Origin: Hawksworthiomyces lignivorus
Lineage: Eukaryota; Ascomycota; Sordariomycetes; Ophiostomatales; Ophiostomataceae
Direction: 5' to 3'
DNA: 64,000 nucleotides
Assembly: GCA_002917075.1 (NCBI GenBank)
Contig: NTMA01000059.1
Coordinates: 312,097-376,096, forward strand
Below the pieces are notes generated by a model, which worked only from the letters and a program-made list of their open reading frames with translations, had not been told where the DNA came from and did no database searches. Positions 45,501-56,413 of the stretch are shown one piece after another (within the stretch, counting starts at the first letter, position 1; each line of letters starts with the position of its first letter). The position numbers and the translations under genes are program-made.

Positions 45501-47668
45501 CACCATTTCGGCTTCCCGAGGCTAGACGGAGAGACGAAACATATTTTGCTCTACCGTCGGTGTACGAGAAGGCTTACGCGGAGGCTAGAGGTGCTGAAAG
45601 CTAGGCGGTCATGGTTTCTTTTTCTCCTGTTTTGTTTCTTTTTCGTGTATTTTCCCTCTTTCCCTTCAGCATCGATAGCTTTCTCTCCCTTGGCCACAAA
45701 AAGACGGTCTTTTTTCCCCTTTCTCCCTTGCGTGTTGTTTTCCATTTAACCAGCAGGACGTATATGCATCTTCACGGAGCAGGCCCAGCCAGCAAACGAA
45801 TAGTTTTCCTGGTGGAGGATGGCTCGGGTCTTCTCTCTTACGGCCACTGCCGCTGATCGCTCCTCACTTGAGTATAGGAGGTCTCAGCTGTGCTCAGACA
45901 GAAATGGCCAGGCCAGGTCTAAGGCCAGATGGCGAGAGAAGAAGGATAAGCCGGACGGCACTATTATGGAGAAGGCAGTGCGACAGCATGAGGGGGAGAG
46001 CGCCTTCTCTCTGTTCATTTTTAGAAAGGGGCGGAGGCAAGTCACCCAGACCAGACAACATCTTACCGCGGCGGAGGACAATACGAAGCGCTTTGTAGAG
46101 AGAGGTGGTGAGAGAATAAACGAAAAAAAAAAATGACAGAAATTCAGAAAATATGAGAAACCCGAGCTCTCACATTTACTAAAGCTACGCCACACATTAG
46201 CGCCTGAGCAGGACTCGTATCTTACACATAATAGGAGCAGATAATAACATCACCGAGGAAAAAAGCAAATACGGCCAAAACTTGCAAAATACAGTGGACT
46301 GTCACGGTCAGTTTTGCCCTCATTGAGAAGGAGATTATTCTGATGGTTTCTTTTCCCGCTTATCCCCCCCTCCACTCCCCCGCCAGCTCTGGCTTCTTCA
46401 CAGAGACAAGAGCAGAGTCCCCAACTTCAGGATCCGTAATTGCCGACAGTAGACTCCTATCTAGCGGTAGAAAGACTGATAGAACTCTGCTAGCATGCGT
46501 CTTCTTACTCATGCATATGCAGGCGGACTGTTGCGTTTTCCAGCCCTGCCGTTTATCGGTCATGCGCGTCTTGTGCCTGGCTCTAGCATGGACAGAAGCG
46601 ATGCAAAGATGATATTAGGATATTCTCCGACTTAAGACAGCTTTGCACATCTTCTGTAGCGTGCTGTGTGCTGTATGCAGAGACTTCGCTTCGAAATTCC
46701 TCCGATACGGCTTCCCCTTTGGAGACATCTGCGGGATTCCCATACGTAGCACGTGAATTTCATATGTCCCAGCCGGAAATGGGTTCGAAAAGGCTTATGG
46801 AAAAACTTCATCAACGGATGCAAATATCCTGATGCATACTAAAATTTTTTTCTCTAAAAAAAATGCAGTGGGTTTGTATTAGAAGGGGAACCCTTGGTAT
46901 GAAGCATCGAAAGGACCGGACAGACTACGACCGTCTTCAGATTTTAGGAGATGTCTAGCGGTTGATGTTCCACACTACAAATGAGTTTATTTTCTTCTTT
47001 TTCTTATTTCATTATTTATAATGGTATTCGTTGATTTATCATTCTGTAGGCGGATGAAAAAGGCGGAGAGACTCGTAACAAAGGGCCAAGCCGTCTCACA
47101 ACATTTGCATCGCTGGCCAGATAAACAAGCCTATCTGCACGCCAGAATCAAAAGACGAAACGAAGAGGGACAATGGACCACATACTGGAAACTCTGTTGA
47201 AACATAATCGTATACCGAATGCTTTTCTTTTTCATTTCCTTTTTTTTTCAGATTTAGGCCCTATATTAGTACTGCACAATGGCTAGCAAAAAGCCAAGGT
47301 GTGCTGCGTTTGTGACCACGGGTTGCCTCCTATTCGTGAATAAATTTGAAGTAGTGTCATTCGTATTTTGCTGCTAGAGTCCTGAAGCCCTAAGGTATGT
47401 CTCACTCTGGAATGTGATTTGGTGTCATTGGTCCAATGAGGAAAAGAAAATGAGCAGCTGCGGGAGTTGGGAAGCTCGTTTGCCGTAACAATCAACATCT
47501 GCAAGGAAGAAGGAAGAAAGAAAAGTAAAAGGAAAGAAAAAAAATACGAAACAAAATAAGATTCGCAATGTTTGGCTAGTTCATGCATAGGCGTTGCTTT
47601 TTATCATATTCAAAAGCAGGAAGAATAAATTACAAAATGCAAATTTCAGCTTGCATCTCAAGGCAAAG
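39591..47668. other. 8 kb gene-poor region
   Basis: No coding region is supportable: ORFs stay under about 135 codons, show no family motif and lack the GC3 bias of neighbouring genes. The right-hand 900 bases next to 39590 are purine-rich on the plus strand, consistent with a pyrimidine-rich leader of the minus-strand gene. Elsewhere I see scattered A/T runs (41380, 42773, 43215), two TACGGAGTA copies (41424, 43900) and a weak 5S rRNA-like fragment near 44650. It may contain non-coding transcripts or decayed elements. Confidence 0.45.
44648..44710 (+). pseudogene. Possible 5S rRNA 3'-half relic
   Basis: Contains GGATGGGCGACC at 44685-44696, matching the internal box C of 5S rRNA genes, preceded at the right distance by CTTAA and GAGTAGCATT, which resemble the fungal CTTAAGC and GTTAGTAGTT segments. 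The 5' half and the pairing 3' end are not recognisable. Dispersed 5S genes and pseudogenes are known in Neurospora-type fungi. Weak call. Confidence 0.25.
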
Positions 47669-49544
47669 TCAGAGGCGAGGGCCTGTCTTGCCTCGACCGC
47701 CGCCACCACTGCCACCGGACTTTCCGTGAGAGCCGTAATTGCTGCGATCACCGCCAATATCACCACCATCAGCATCGCGGCTTCTTGCCCCCTGCAGTGG
47801 TAGTGTTTTTGCCTGCGCTCGGTGCGTCGATCTTCCCTCGACCACGACGCCAAGTTCTAGGCCTGCATCGATAATGGGGCTACCAGTGCCATATGGTTCC
47901 ACTCCAGCAAAAGACTCATCATCGCCGCTGAAGCGCCTGCACAGAATGGCTCTCATGTCAGTTCTTCCTCCGTGATATTTCCTTAGCCTCTCTGAGCCAG
48001 GAGGGGGGGAGAGGGAAGGGGGAAGAGGCGAGGATATGTGTAATACGCATGGGAAGCCGAGACAATGCAGGTACCGATTGGCCACTAAGCTCTGTCTACC
48101 TATCTCTTGATCCCCTTTGTAATTAACAGATCGTAGAGTGCTCGATATAGCATGCATGGGGAGATTTATTGTGAGGTCTCACATTTCCGGCGTCGTCAGA
48201 CGTCGGATGAATAGATTGCCCATAGATTCCAGGGAGATAGCCAAAGAAAGGAAGGAGAGAGATGTGGATCGACCGGTAGAGAGAAGAAAAGAGAAAGGAG
48301 CCAATGCCAGAATAAGGAGAGGATGCATCAGAATCTGTCAGATTCGGGGGGGGGAAATCGACTCACCATCCACGTTCTTCACCTTGGCTCAGGAAGCTGC
48401 AGTCGCAGTTCACCACGCAGTCCCATCCGCCGCCCACGCCCCGCCCGCCTGTCCATGCCTGACCGGCCAGCGTGTGAAACTGATCGTCCCACGGCGGCAC
48501 GTGGAGGGAAGGATGACCGCTGCTGGTGCTGCTGGTGTTGTTGCTTCTGCTGCTGTCGTCAGCATCTCTCCTGCATTGCTGCTGCTGCTGCTGCTGCTGA
48601 TCCGGCCGCCGCCGCCGACGAAAGACGCTGAGCCCGCACGTAAAGGTGCCAAAGTCCTCCTCCTCGACGTCGTCGGGCAGGCGGCCGGTCAGGGCGCGGC
48701 CCATGGCGATGATGGGCGCGGCGTGCGAGCAGAGCAGGATGGCGCGCACGCCGTCGGCGTCGCACTGGCGCACGATGTGGGCCAGGGCGTCGGCCACGCG
48801 GGCGTGCAGCTGGGCCATGGACTCGCCGCAGCGCGGCGGCACCGCGTCCGACGAGCGGTAGGCCGGGTCGATCCAGGGGAAGAAGCGCGCCCGCAGCTCC
48901 GCCAGCGGCGCCGGCTGCGGCTGCTCAAAGGGCGCCGGGCCGAACCAGTCCACCAGGCCAGGATCGCACCGCACGGCCCACCAGGGGGAGGGCGCAGCGG
49001 CGGTGGCGGTAGCGGACGACGGTCGCTCCTCTGGCTTTGCCCTGCCCAACGAGGCGTCTTCATCTGCTCGCGCCGCCTGCTCGACAAACGGCTGCACCGT
49101 CTCCAAGCAGCGGTAGTAAGGACTGCAGTAGATGCGCTCCACGGGCAGGAATCCCGCCGCCGCACCATCGGCGGTGCGCGCTCCGTTGACAGGCGCGCTC
49201 TCGGGCAGACGCTTCAGATGCGCTGCCAACTCCCGAGCCTGGTTCACGCCATGCGATGTCAGAGCGGGATCGGCGGCGATGCCCGTGGGCGTCCGCACAT
49301 ACGAGGTGTAGTCGCCCGTGGTTGGATTGACTACCCAGTTTGAGCGAAACTGTTTATTTTCGAGCTCTTGTCAGCCGAATTTGTTCTCTCGAAGCTTCCC
49401 CCATTCTTTGTGCTCTTAGTAGAGCTCGTTCACTTTTTTGTGTCTTCCTACTTCCTCTATTCGTATTATTTCTCCAGTTCTCTATTATTTGCATCTAGAC
49501 ATACTCACCCCATGGCGTGCCACATAGATATACTCCAAGACCAT
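47669..49544 (-). CDS. TFC7: TFIIIC tau55-like histidine phosphatase domain protein
   Basis: Exons 49509-49544, 48367-49349 and 47669-47936 give 428 residues. The N-terminus MVLEYIYVARHG carries the phosphohistidine RHG motif (10-12). Further family residues are Arg in SPYYRCLET (near 91), the Glu in CGESMAQ, and the second His in CSHAAP (near 220), so the phosphatase site looks intact. The C-terminal block WDCVVNCDCSFLSQGEERGW then RFSGDDESF is the TFIIIC subunit 6 signature that distinguishes tau55/Tfc7 from metabolic mutases. In yeast Tfc7 pairs with Tfc1 in the tauA module of TFIIIC, recruiting Pol III to tRNA genes. A Gln run (about 268-275) and an Asn/Ser/Thr-rich insert are low-complexity. 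Intron 2 is long, 430 bases. Confidence 0.82.
47937..48366 (-). other. Long intron (430 bases) of the TFC7-like gene
   Basis: Bounded by GTGAGT at 48366 and an acceptor at 47937. The splice restores W-R-F in the conserved block. It is about four times longer than other introns here; purine/pyrimidine-biased content, no ORF of note. Confidence 0.75.
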
Positions 49545-50925
49545 GGTAGATCAGCTGTCGCCGGCGTCCGGCCAACAGAAACCAGGGCGTTGCAACAAAA
49601 ACGAAAGAGGACGACAAACGTCTTGTCACCTGCAGACCATAATGAGAAGCAGAGAATTAGAGTCTAAAGATATGCCAAATAAAAGGCAAGTCGATATAAT
49701 CTGTTTGCTGTTTGAAATGAGACAACAAACGACCACCAGCAGCATATATGAATTTCTCAGAAGTTGGGCAAGCTCATCTCATATGAGAGAGGACGTGTAA
49801 TATGTGAAGTGACCTTTTTAAACCTGATGTTGGAGATACCTCGGTCAAAACCAGTCGGCACCCTGAATTAGAGATCACGTGTGGTTACATCGTCTAAGCA
49901 CTGAAGAAAATCTGTGTTACGTCATGCCGTCTTCCTTGGGCACAATAGCCAGAGACGTCAGGTTGGACTAAAAATGCTGTGCAATAAAACAACCCGACTG
50001 TATCTTGACTTTTATTTACTAAATTTTTTTTATTGGTTCTTCATGAGTACAGGGTTGTGCTATTCCTCTGCTCCGTTTTTGGAATCTAGATTGCAGGCGC
50101 GGCAGATGGCACTTCTGCCCAAACGCAGACAATGTGCATCTTATATCACGAATATTCATATTCTTGGGTTCTTAAATGGTCTGTGTAGAGTGCACGCAGA
50201 CTGCGTGATCCGCTCCGATTTGATCGGTCCCTATCTACCAGATTTTAGACTTTACGTCTTTTGACCTCTTTTGCATCTTCCGTCTTTATGAGAAACCGCT
50301 CTGTCAGAAACTGGGCGGGCACGTGTAAAGAGGAGAAGACGGAGAAAAAAGATCTCAGAAGAAAATATCCTCAAGAGGATATAAACGGGGGGTATCGATT
50401 TTAAAGAGAGAATGAAAAGTAAAAAACCAAAAAAGACCAAAGGGGCCAAGCCCACCTAAGCAGTCCCATCGCTATACTACGACGGTAGCGGAAGGAAAAG
50501 AGAGATATATGTAATAATATAGGAGCAAAAAAAAATTGCCTCCTCTCTTCTCCTTTCATCTTCATCTCTTTCTTTTTCTATTCGATGCCAATCAAAAAAG
50601 AATCCAAGGTGAGATGTGGCGGACAGAAAACAACAAGAGCATAGGTAAGGGAAAGAAAAGAAATAGAATAGACACAAAAAATAAAGCATGCTGAATATGC
50701 TATCCGGGGGGCTCCTGGTTTGCCCCCAAAGAAAAAACTGGCCCACCACCAAGCCCAAATCCTGCTCCGGACATCCTACACATAATATACCTCCCTTCCG
50801 GTCGCCTTCGTGAAAAATCGTTGCAATAAAAAAGAATACTTTTTCTTGTCCCTTCCGTACAAAAAAATATACACAAAATCAAAACAGCAACACAAAAATG
50901 CCTGCTGTTTCTCATCTATTGTCTC
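49545..50925. other. Intergenic region
   Basis: Leader of the TFC7-like gene on the left and the long 3' end of the PAS kinase gene on the right. Nothing else is recognised. Confidence 0.5.
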
Positions 50926-53900
50926 TCAGTCCATCTGGCACCACGGGTGCTCCAGGACCTGGTCGATGGTGTAGCGCTGGGCCACTTCGCGGTCGAGCAT
51001 GTGCCGGATCAGGTCGATGCTATCGTCGCTGATGGTGTAGGGCACTCGCAGGTCGCGGTCCATGATCTCGTCGATGCTGTAGAAGGGGTTCTCCTTGTAG
51101 ATGATAGTGTACAGCAGGATGCCCAGCGCCCACACGTCCTGCTCCTTGCCCTTGTACGGCCGGCCAGCCAGCACTTCCGGCGCGGCATAATCTACGAAGA
51201 GTTAGTACAAACGGCAGGCACAAAAAAAAAAGAACAGGAAAAAAGAAAAGGTAGGTGGGTAGAAACTCACCAATAGTCCCGACAAAGACATCAAAGGGCC
51301 CGCTCTTGATGTAGGCGGCGCTGCCAAAGTCGATGAGCTTGATGTTGCCCTCGCCGTCGAGGATGACGTTCTCGTCCTTGATGTCGCGGTGGACGACCAG
51401 CGCCTTGGTGTGCAGGTGGTGGACGGCCTTGGCGACCTGCACAAAGATGCTGCGGCACTCGTCCTCCTCCATGTTGGTGCGCAACTCAATATAGTCGAAG
51501 AGGTCCATGCCCGGCAGGCCGTGGGGCGTCATCTCAATGTAGTAGTTGATGTCGTCCTCGAAGAAGTCCTCCATCTCGACAATGTTGGGGTGGCGCAGGC
51601 CGTCGCGCCGCAGGTAGTCGAGCACGTGGATCTCCAGCGGCACCGTGCCCAGCCGCCGGTCGCGCGTCCACGTGTCCACCAGGATGCGCTTCTTGGTCAC
51701 GTACTTGATCACCACCCGATGCCCCGTTGCCTTGTTTTTGGCCAGCTTCACCTGCCCGTACGCGCCCTGGCCCATCTCTTCCAGGATCACAAAGTCGTCG
51801 ATCGTCTTCTTCTTGTGCGGATCTGCTTGGCCCGTGGTACCGCCAGTGCTCTTCGCAGTCGCAGTCGCAGTCGCAGTCGCAGTCGTAGTCGGAGCAGCAG
51901 CAGCGCCGATGGGCGACGACTCCAGCTTGCTCACCAGGGCTCGCGTCGCCGTTCCCGCATTGGCGGAGGCCTGGGCGGCGGCGGCAGCGGCGGCGGTCGA
52001 CAGGAGGTCCGGTTTTGCGACGCTGTTGGGCGTGGCCGTCGTGACGGTCACGGACGGCGTCAGGATGGACGCGGCCGAGGCGGCCGCCTTGGGCGAGCCG
52101 TAGGCCAGTTTCTTGGACGGCAGCGGCGACGAGAGCGAGCCGTCTGCTGAGGAAGCCGCCGATGCAGATGCAGATGCCGACGGCCGCGAGAGCGCCATCG
52201 AGATCTTGGACGCGGTGCTCTTGGCAGCCTCCCGGAGCTGGCGGGTCAGGGACTGCGCCGTCGACGACGACATAGTCCGCGCCTGCTGCGGCTTCGCGGG
52301 CTCCGTCAGGGTGGCGGCGCTGATCTCCGGGGACAGCTCCAGGGGCGGCGAGTGCACGGGCGTCTGGCCCGGCGACGGCTGGTGCAGCGGCGTCGCCAGG
52401 CCGGACAGCAGCGGCGAGGCGGCGCCTAAGTTGTTGCGCGTCGCATGCAGGTGGCGCGAGTAGGTGATCCAGAGCGCGTAGACCATCTCGGTCTTGGTGA
52501 AAGCCGGTGCCGGCGGCCGGACCGCGGGGCCTGGGCTCCGGCCCGGGCTGGGGCTCATGCTCATGCCCGAACTGCCCGTGGCCGACGACGACGCGGCCCA
52601 CTCAGATCCTTCCTCCTCCTCGGTCGCCTCCGGGACGGTCTCCTCGTGGATTGTGGACTGCTTCTCGCTCTTGACGACGCGCATCTGGATGTCGATCTTG
52701 AGCTCGGAGCCGTCACGATGGCGGGCGGGCAGGCCCTCGGGTCTCAAAAAGGCAGTCGCCGCATCTGGGCGGCCCTCGCGCAGCGCGACAAAAGCCGACG
52801 CCTTGCGGAAGCTGTGCTCGGGGACGACGATGCCGTCTACCATGTGGACGTTGTCGACCTCGACGAGGATCTGCAGGATCTTGTCAAAGTCGGGCACGAG
52901 CTGGTTGATGGACAGGCCGTTGGGCCGCTCATAGCCGAAGAGAGCGCCGCAGAAGACCGAGTTGGAGCTCTTGATGGCCAGGGACTGGGTCGATACGACG
53001 ATGATGCCGGCAATGTGCGGAAAGCTGGAGATGCGCAGCGCCGGCTGGCCCCGCACCTGCTCGACGGTGGCGGGGATGTTGATGCGGTCGCAATTCCGGC
53101 AGGTGTAGTAGCGGCGGCGGGTGACCTCGGCGTAGTCGACCGAGCCGGCCCACGCGTTGATGCCCTGCCGGGGGATGCGCGGGAGAAGCTTGCCGATGTC
53201 CATGCCAGGTTGCAGCTCTTCGTCGCCCCAGATCGGGCCCAGCGCGCCAGAGATGTCGGTGACGTAGCCGTCGTCGTCTATGGTCACGGTGGCCACGTCC
53301 TCGTGAATTTCTTCGAGGACCCAAATCAGGCCGACGCGCTTCTCCTTTACCCACAAGCTGGCCGAACCCGTCAGCCCGTTGCGCTTCTGGATGGGCACCA
53401 CGTCGCCGCACAGGAGGACGCCGCGAGATTTGTTGTTATTGTGATTGTTGCCGCCGCCGGCTGCTGCCTTGTTCGATTTGGAATCCCCGCCGTGGGTGGT
53501 CATGGCGCGCCGAGCCATCTGCTGCGGGCTCTGGGGGCTCTGTGGGCTGCGCGGGCTCGTCAGAGGCGTCTGGGACCGGGAGTTGGGCTTGCTCAGCAGC
53601 TTCGCGGTGATGCCGTAGGAGCGAGCGCCCAGGATGGTGGACTTGGCGATCGGCTTGGGGAGAGGCGAGGCGATCGGGGGCGGGCTCTCGTCCACCTCGT
53701 CTGGGTCGCCGTGGAGGAGCTTCTTCTCTAGCCAGGCCCTCCGCTCCTCCTGGACGACTTCCAGGATGCCCATCTTGCGGACTTCGGCCTTGGTGACACC
53801 GAACACCAGACAAGCCAAGTCGTTGGCCGCCAAGATCGTCCATGGCGGCTTCGCCTCGGTGGTGAAGATGGCCTGCGCAGCAGGCACCCAGCGCGTCGGA

Positions 53901-54910
53901 TGTGTCGGCGCCACCGAGCCCAAGCTGCCTGGCACGCTGATGGGCGAGGAGAAGAACGGCTGAGTTGCCGACAGTGGCGCTGCTGTCGTGGTGTCTGACT
54001 TGGCGTCTGCCGAGATGGAGAGGGACCGCGGGCTGACGGCCCCGACGGGTGCGGCGGCCACGAAGGGCTTGGCGAGGGTGTCCAGCAGCCTCTGCTGCAC
54101 GGCCACGGGCGTCGTGTCGGTCAGGGTCCTCCGAAGCAGGAGGCTCGGGCGGCGAGAATCAGGCGGCGATGTCAGCTGCGTCATCCGGCTCTCGTTTGTT
54201 GGTGTTCGCGAAGAGTCGGCGGAGTCGGTGGCATCGACCACAGCGAGGTGATCGGAGAAGTCTCCAGGCTTGGAAGCGCCGCCTTTCATCTCGATGAAAG
54301 AAGACCTCTTCGCCTTGAAGTGGTCGCGGTCGGTCTCACCGATGGGCTCGGGGCTTGCCGTTCGTGGGATCAGCGCCTTGTCGAAGAGGTTCTCACCCGA
54401 GACGTCAGGCGGCCCCGTGAGCGGCCCAGAGGCGATGGCCTGGTCGGCATTGGGAAGGTTCTGCGCTCCTACAAGCTGGGCGCGGGCAAGAAGATCCAGC
54501 GCGTGCTGCGTCTCGACGTCACCGGTGGCCCGGGCGTGTGCGCTGGCGAAGCCAGCGTTTGTGGAGGCAGAATGGCCGATGCGATCCTTCATGAAGTCTA
54601 TAGAGCGCTTGACGACATTTTGGCGGTTGTGCAGCAGCTCTTCTGACTGGTGGGCAAAGGAGAACGAATGGAGGGACTCGGAGGGGAAGCGAGAAAGGTC
54701 TTCGGTAAAGGTAGGCGAGACTGCGTCGTGGGGGATGTTGAAGGCGCTGCCATATTGAAACATAGTGGTCATGGAGGCGGAGCGGGGCAGGACGAAGGAG
54801 GGACTGCGGGATGATGGATCGGACGGTAGTGTGGGAGCTCGGACGGGAGGAGCGTTCTGGCGGATTCGGCGTAGGCCAGAGAGACCAAGACCATGATCGT
54901 GGTCCGTCAT
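50926..54910 (-). CDS. PSK1: PAS-domain serine/threonine kinase (PAS kinase)
   Basis: Nutrient-responsive kinase; in yeast Psk1/Psk2 phosphorylate targets such as Ugp1 to steer glucose between glycogen and cell-wall synthesis. Two exons, 51271-54910 and 50926-51191, giving 1301 residues. Two PAS-like regions are visible, near 353-385 (PPWTILAANDLACLVFGVTK) and 620-690 (IAGIIVVSTQSLAIKSSNSVF), separated by linkers. The kinase domain runs from about 1036: Gly loop GQGAYGQV (1047), Lys 1069 (VVIK), HRDIKDEN with Asp 1176, DFGSAA with Asp 1194, and DYAAPEV across the splice. About 840-1030 is Ser/Ala/Thr-rich, with a Thr-Ala run encoded by a hexanucleotide repeat. Start 54910 (MTDHDHG) is chosen because a leader intron appears to separate the ATGs upstream. 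Confidence 0.93.
51852..51891. repeat. Hexanucleotide repeat (gcagtc) in PAS kinase coding sequence
   Basis: About six gcagtc units, encoding alternating Thr-Ala just before the kinase domain. A length-variable linker is likely. Confidence 0.8.
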
Positions 54911-54920
54911 AATGGGGGAT

Positions 54921-54996
54921 CTTTCCGGAGCAGGAGTGTTAGAAGGTAGAAGCAGAAGCAGCGAGGAGGAGAGGGGAGGAGGAGGGCAGGGCTTAC
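54921..54996 (-). promoter_or_regulatory. Probable leader intron of the PAS kinase gene
   Basis: On the minus strand the segment starts GTAAGC after CTCACTCG, has a TCTAAC branch-like site and ends GGAAAG just before ATCCCCCATTATG, 10 bases from the main start. It is 76 bases, so splicing changes which upstream ATGs share the main frame. Confidence 0.5.
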
Positions 54997-56091
54997 CGAG
55001 TGAGAGCATCATATTCGGCGGCAGCAGCACCGGCATCGAACGAGAAGCGCAGGCGTGCCTTGTCTGTGGTGTCGCCGACCACGGTGAGGTTGCCAGTGCT
55101 TCTGTTCTTTGGGATATATAAGGGAAGGCTGAGCTGGTTTGAGCTGGTGCGACCCAGCTGGGGTCCGTCGTTCTGCTCTGCCTCGTCATATTGTTCTTTG
55201 GCGCCTAGAGCAGGGGGGAGTGGCCATATGCCCGGTCAGCAAGAAGGCCATCTAGGCAGCCAAGCAGGCAGCTCATGAGCATGCCATCGAGTGAGATGCC
55301 CGCAGCAGCTGCCAGCAGGAGATGCTGTGAGGCACTCACCAGTCTCCGGTTTCCCATCGTATATATGGAGCATAATTGATGAAAGCCAATTGTCGAGGAA
55401 ATTCTTCGATCAATCTCAGGCTTGCCAGCAAAGGCAATTTCGAAGAATCGGGGTTGCAGACCACTGTTTGGTACACAGACGGGGGTTCTGGGGAGGGGCG
55501 GAGTGCCGTGTTGCTGCTCTTTGTCTCGTCGAGAGAGCCGGATCGGTCGGAAAAGAGGGAAGAGAGATGCGAGGATGACACGCAGCACAGCGCAAAAAAA
55601 GGGTCAAGAATGCCGAGGACAAGAGAGAAAAAGCAAATGGAAACAGTATGAGGTAAAAAAACCCAAAAAAATGACGTCGCCAGCAAAATATAAAAAGAAA
55701 TAAAAATGAAGTCCAGATCTAGCTCGAGAGGTGGAATACGACAGTGTCTGAAGGAGTGAGATTATTAGGAGAGAATGAAGAGGCAGAGATGAGAGAGAAT
55801 AAGGGAGAGAGAGAGTTGGAGAAAGAATAGCTGAGAGAGATAGAGAGTAGTAAGACGGACAAAGAGACTTCTGAAGACAATGCAGAGACGAGTTGAGGGT
55901 GTTTTTTGGTTGGTTCGAAGTTGGATTTCGGGGTAGAGAAAAAAAGTGTTGCCCTTTCCTTTGTTGCAGTTTGTGTGATGGTGGGCAGCGGTAGTGGTAA
56001 TGGCAGTGACGGTAGTGGAGGTGGTGGTGGTGGTGGCTTCCTCGCAGCGGAGAGTGGGGTAATTTTGTGGTTTTTTTCTCACTCGTGGTAG

Positions 56092-56173
56092 TGGACGTAG
56101 CGGACGTTAGTGGGCGTAGTGGGCACGGCGGGCACGGCGGACACAGCGGACACAGCGGGCATAGCGGGCGTAG
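56092..56173. repeat. 9-base tandem repeat, about nine units
   Basis: Degenerate units of the form tgggcgtag / cggacacag / cgggcatag in succession, one unit having ten bases. Same period as the repeat at 125-169, different unit. Confidence 0.85.
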
Positions 56174-56389
56174 CGCTCTTTGTGCCTTGCCAAGGCATCC
56201 GAGTACGAAAAATAAATACGTAAAATCATAGGCGGCAAAAGGGAGTCATGTGAAAGGTTTTGCAGCGCATTCGGAGGGTCTACGAGCCTACGGGTTCGAG
56301 TGTTGTCCGTTCGGGCGCTGTGTGCTCTTACGATTGACAACAAAAGCAGCGCTTTTCTGCGCGGTGTCTACTTGAGGCAATGTTAAGCG

Positions 56390-56413
56390 GAGAGAGAGAG
56401 AGAGAGAGAGAGA
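56390..56413. repeat. GA dinucleotide repeat
   Basis: Twelve GA units in the long intergenic region upstream of the PAS kinase. Confidence 0.9.

Noticed and set aside
46750..46810. tRNA-like gggttcgaa sequence
   Set aside because: No matching A box, no cloverleaf; the same holds for gggttcgag near 56292.
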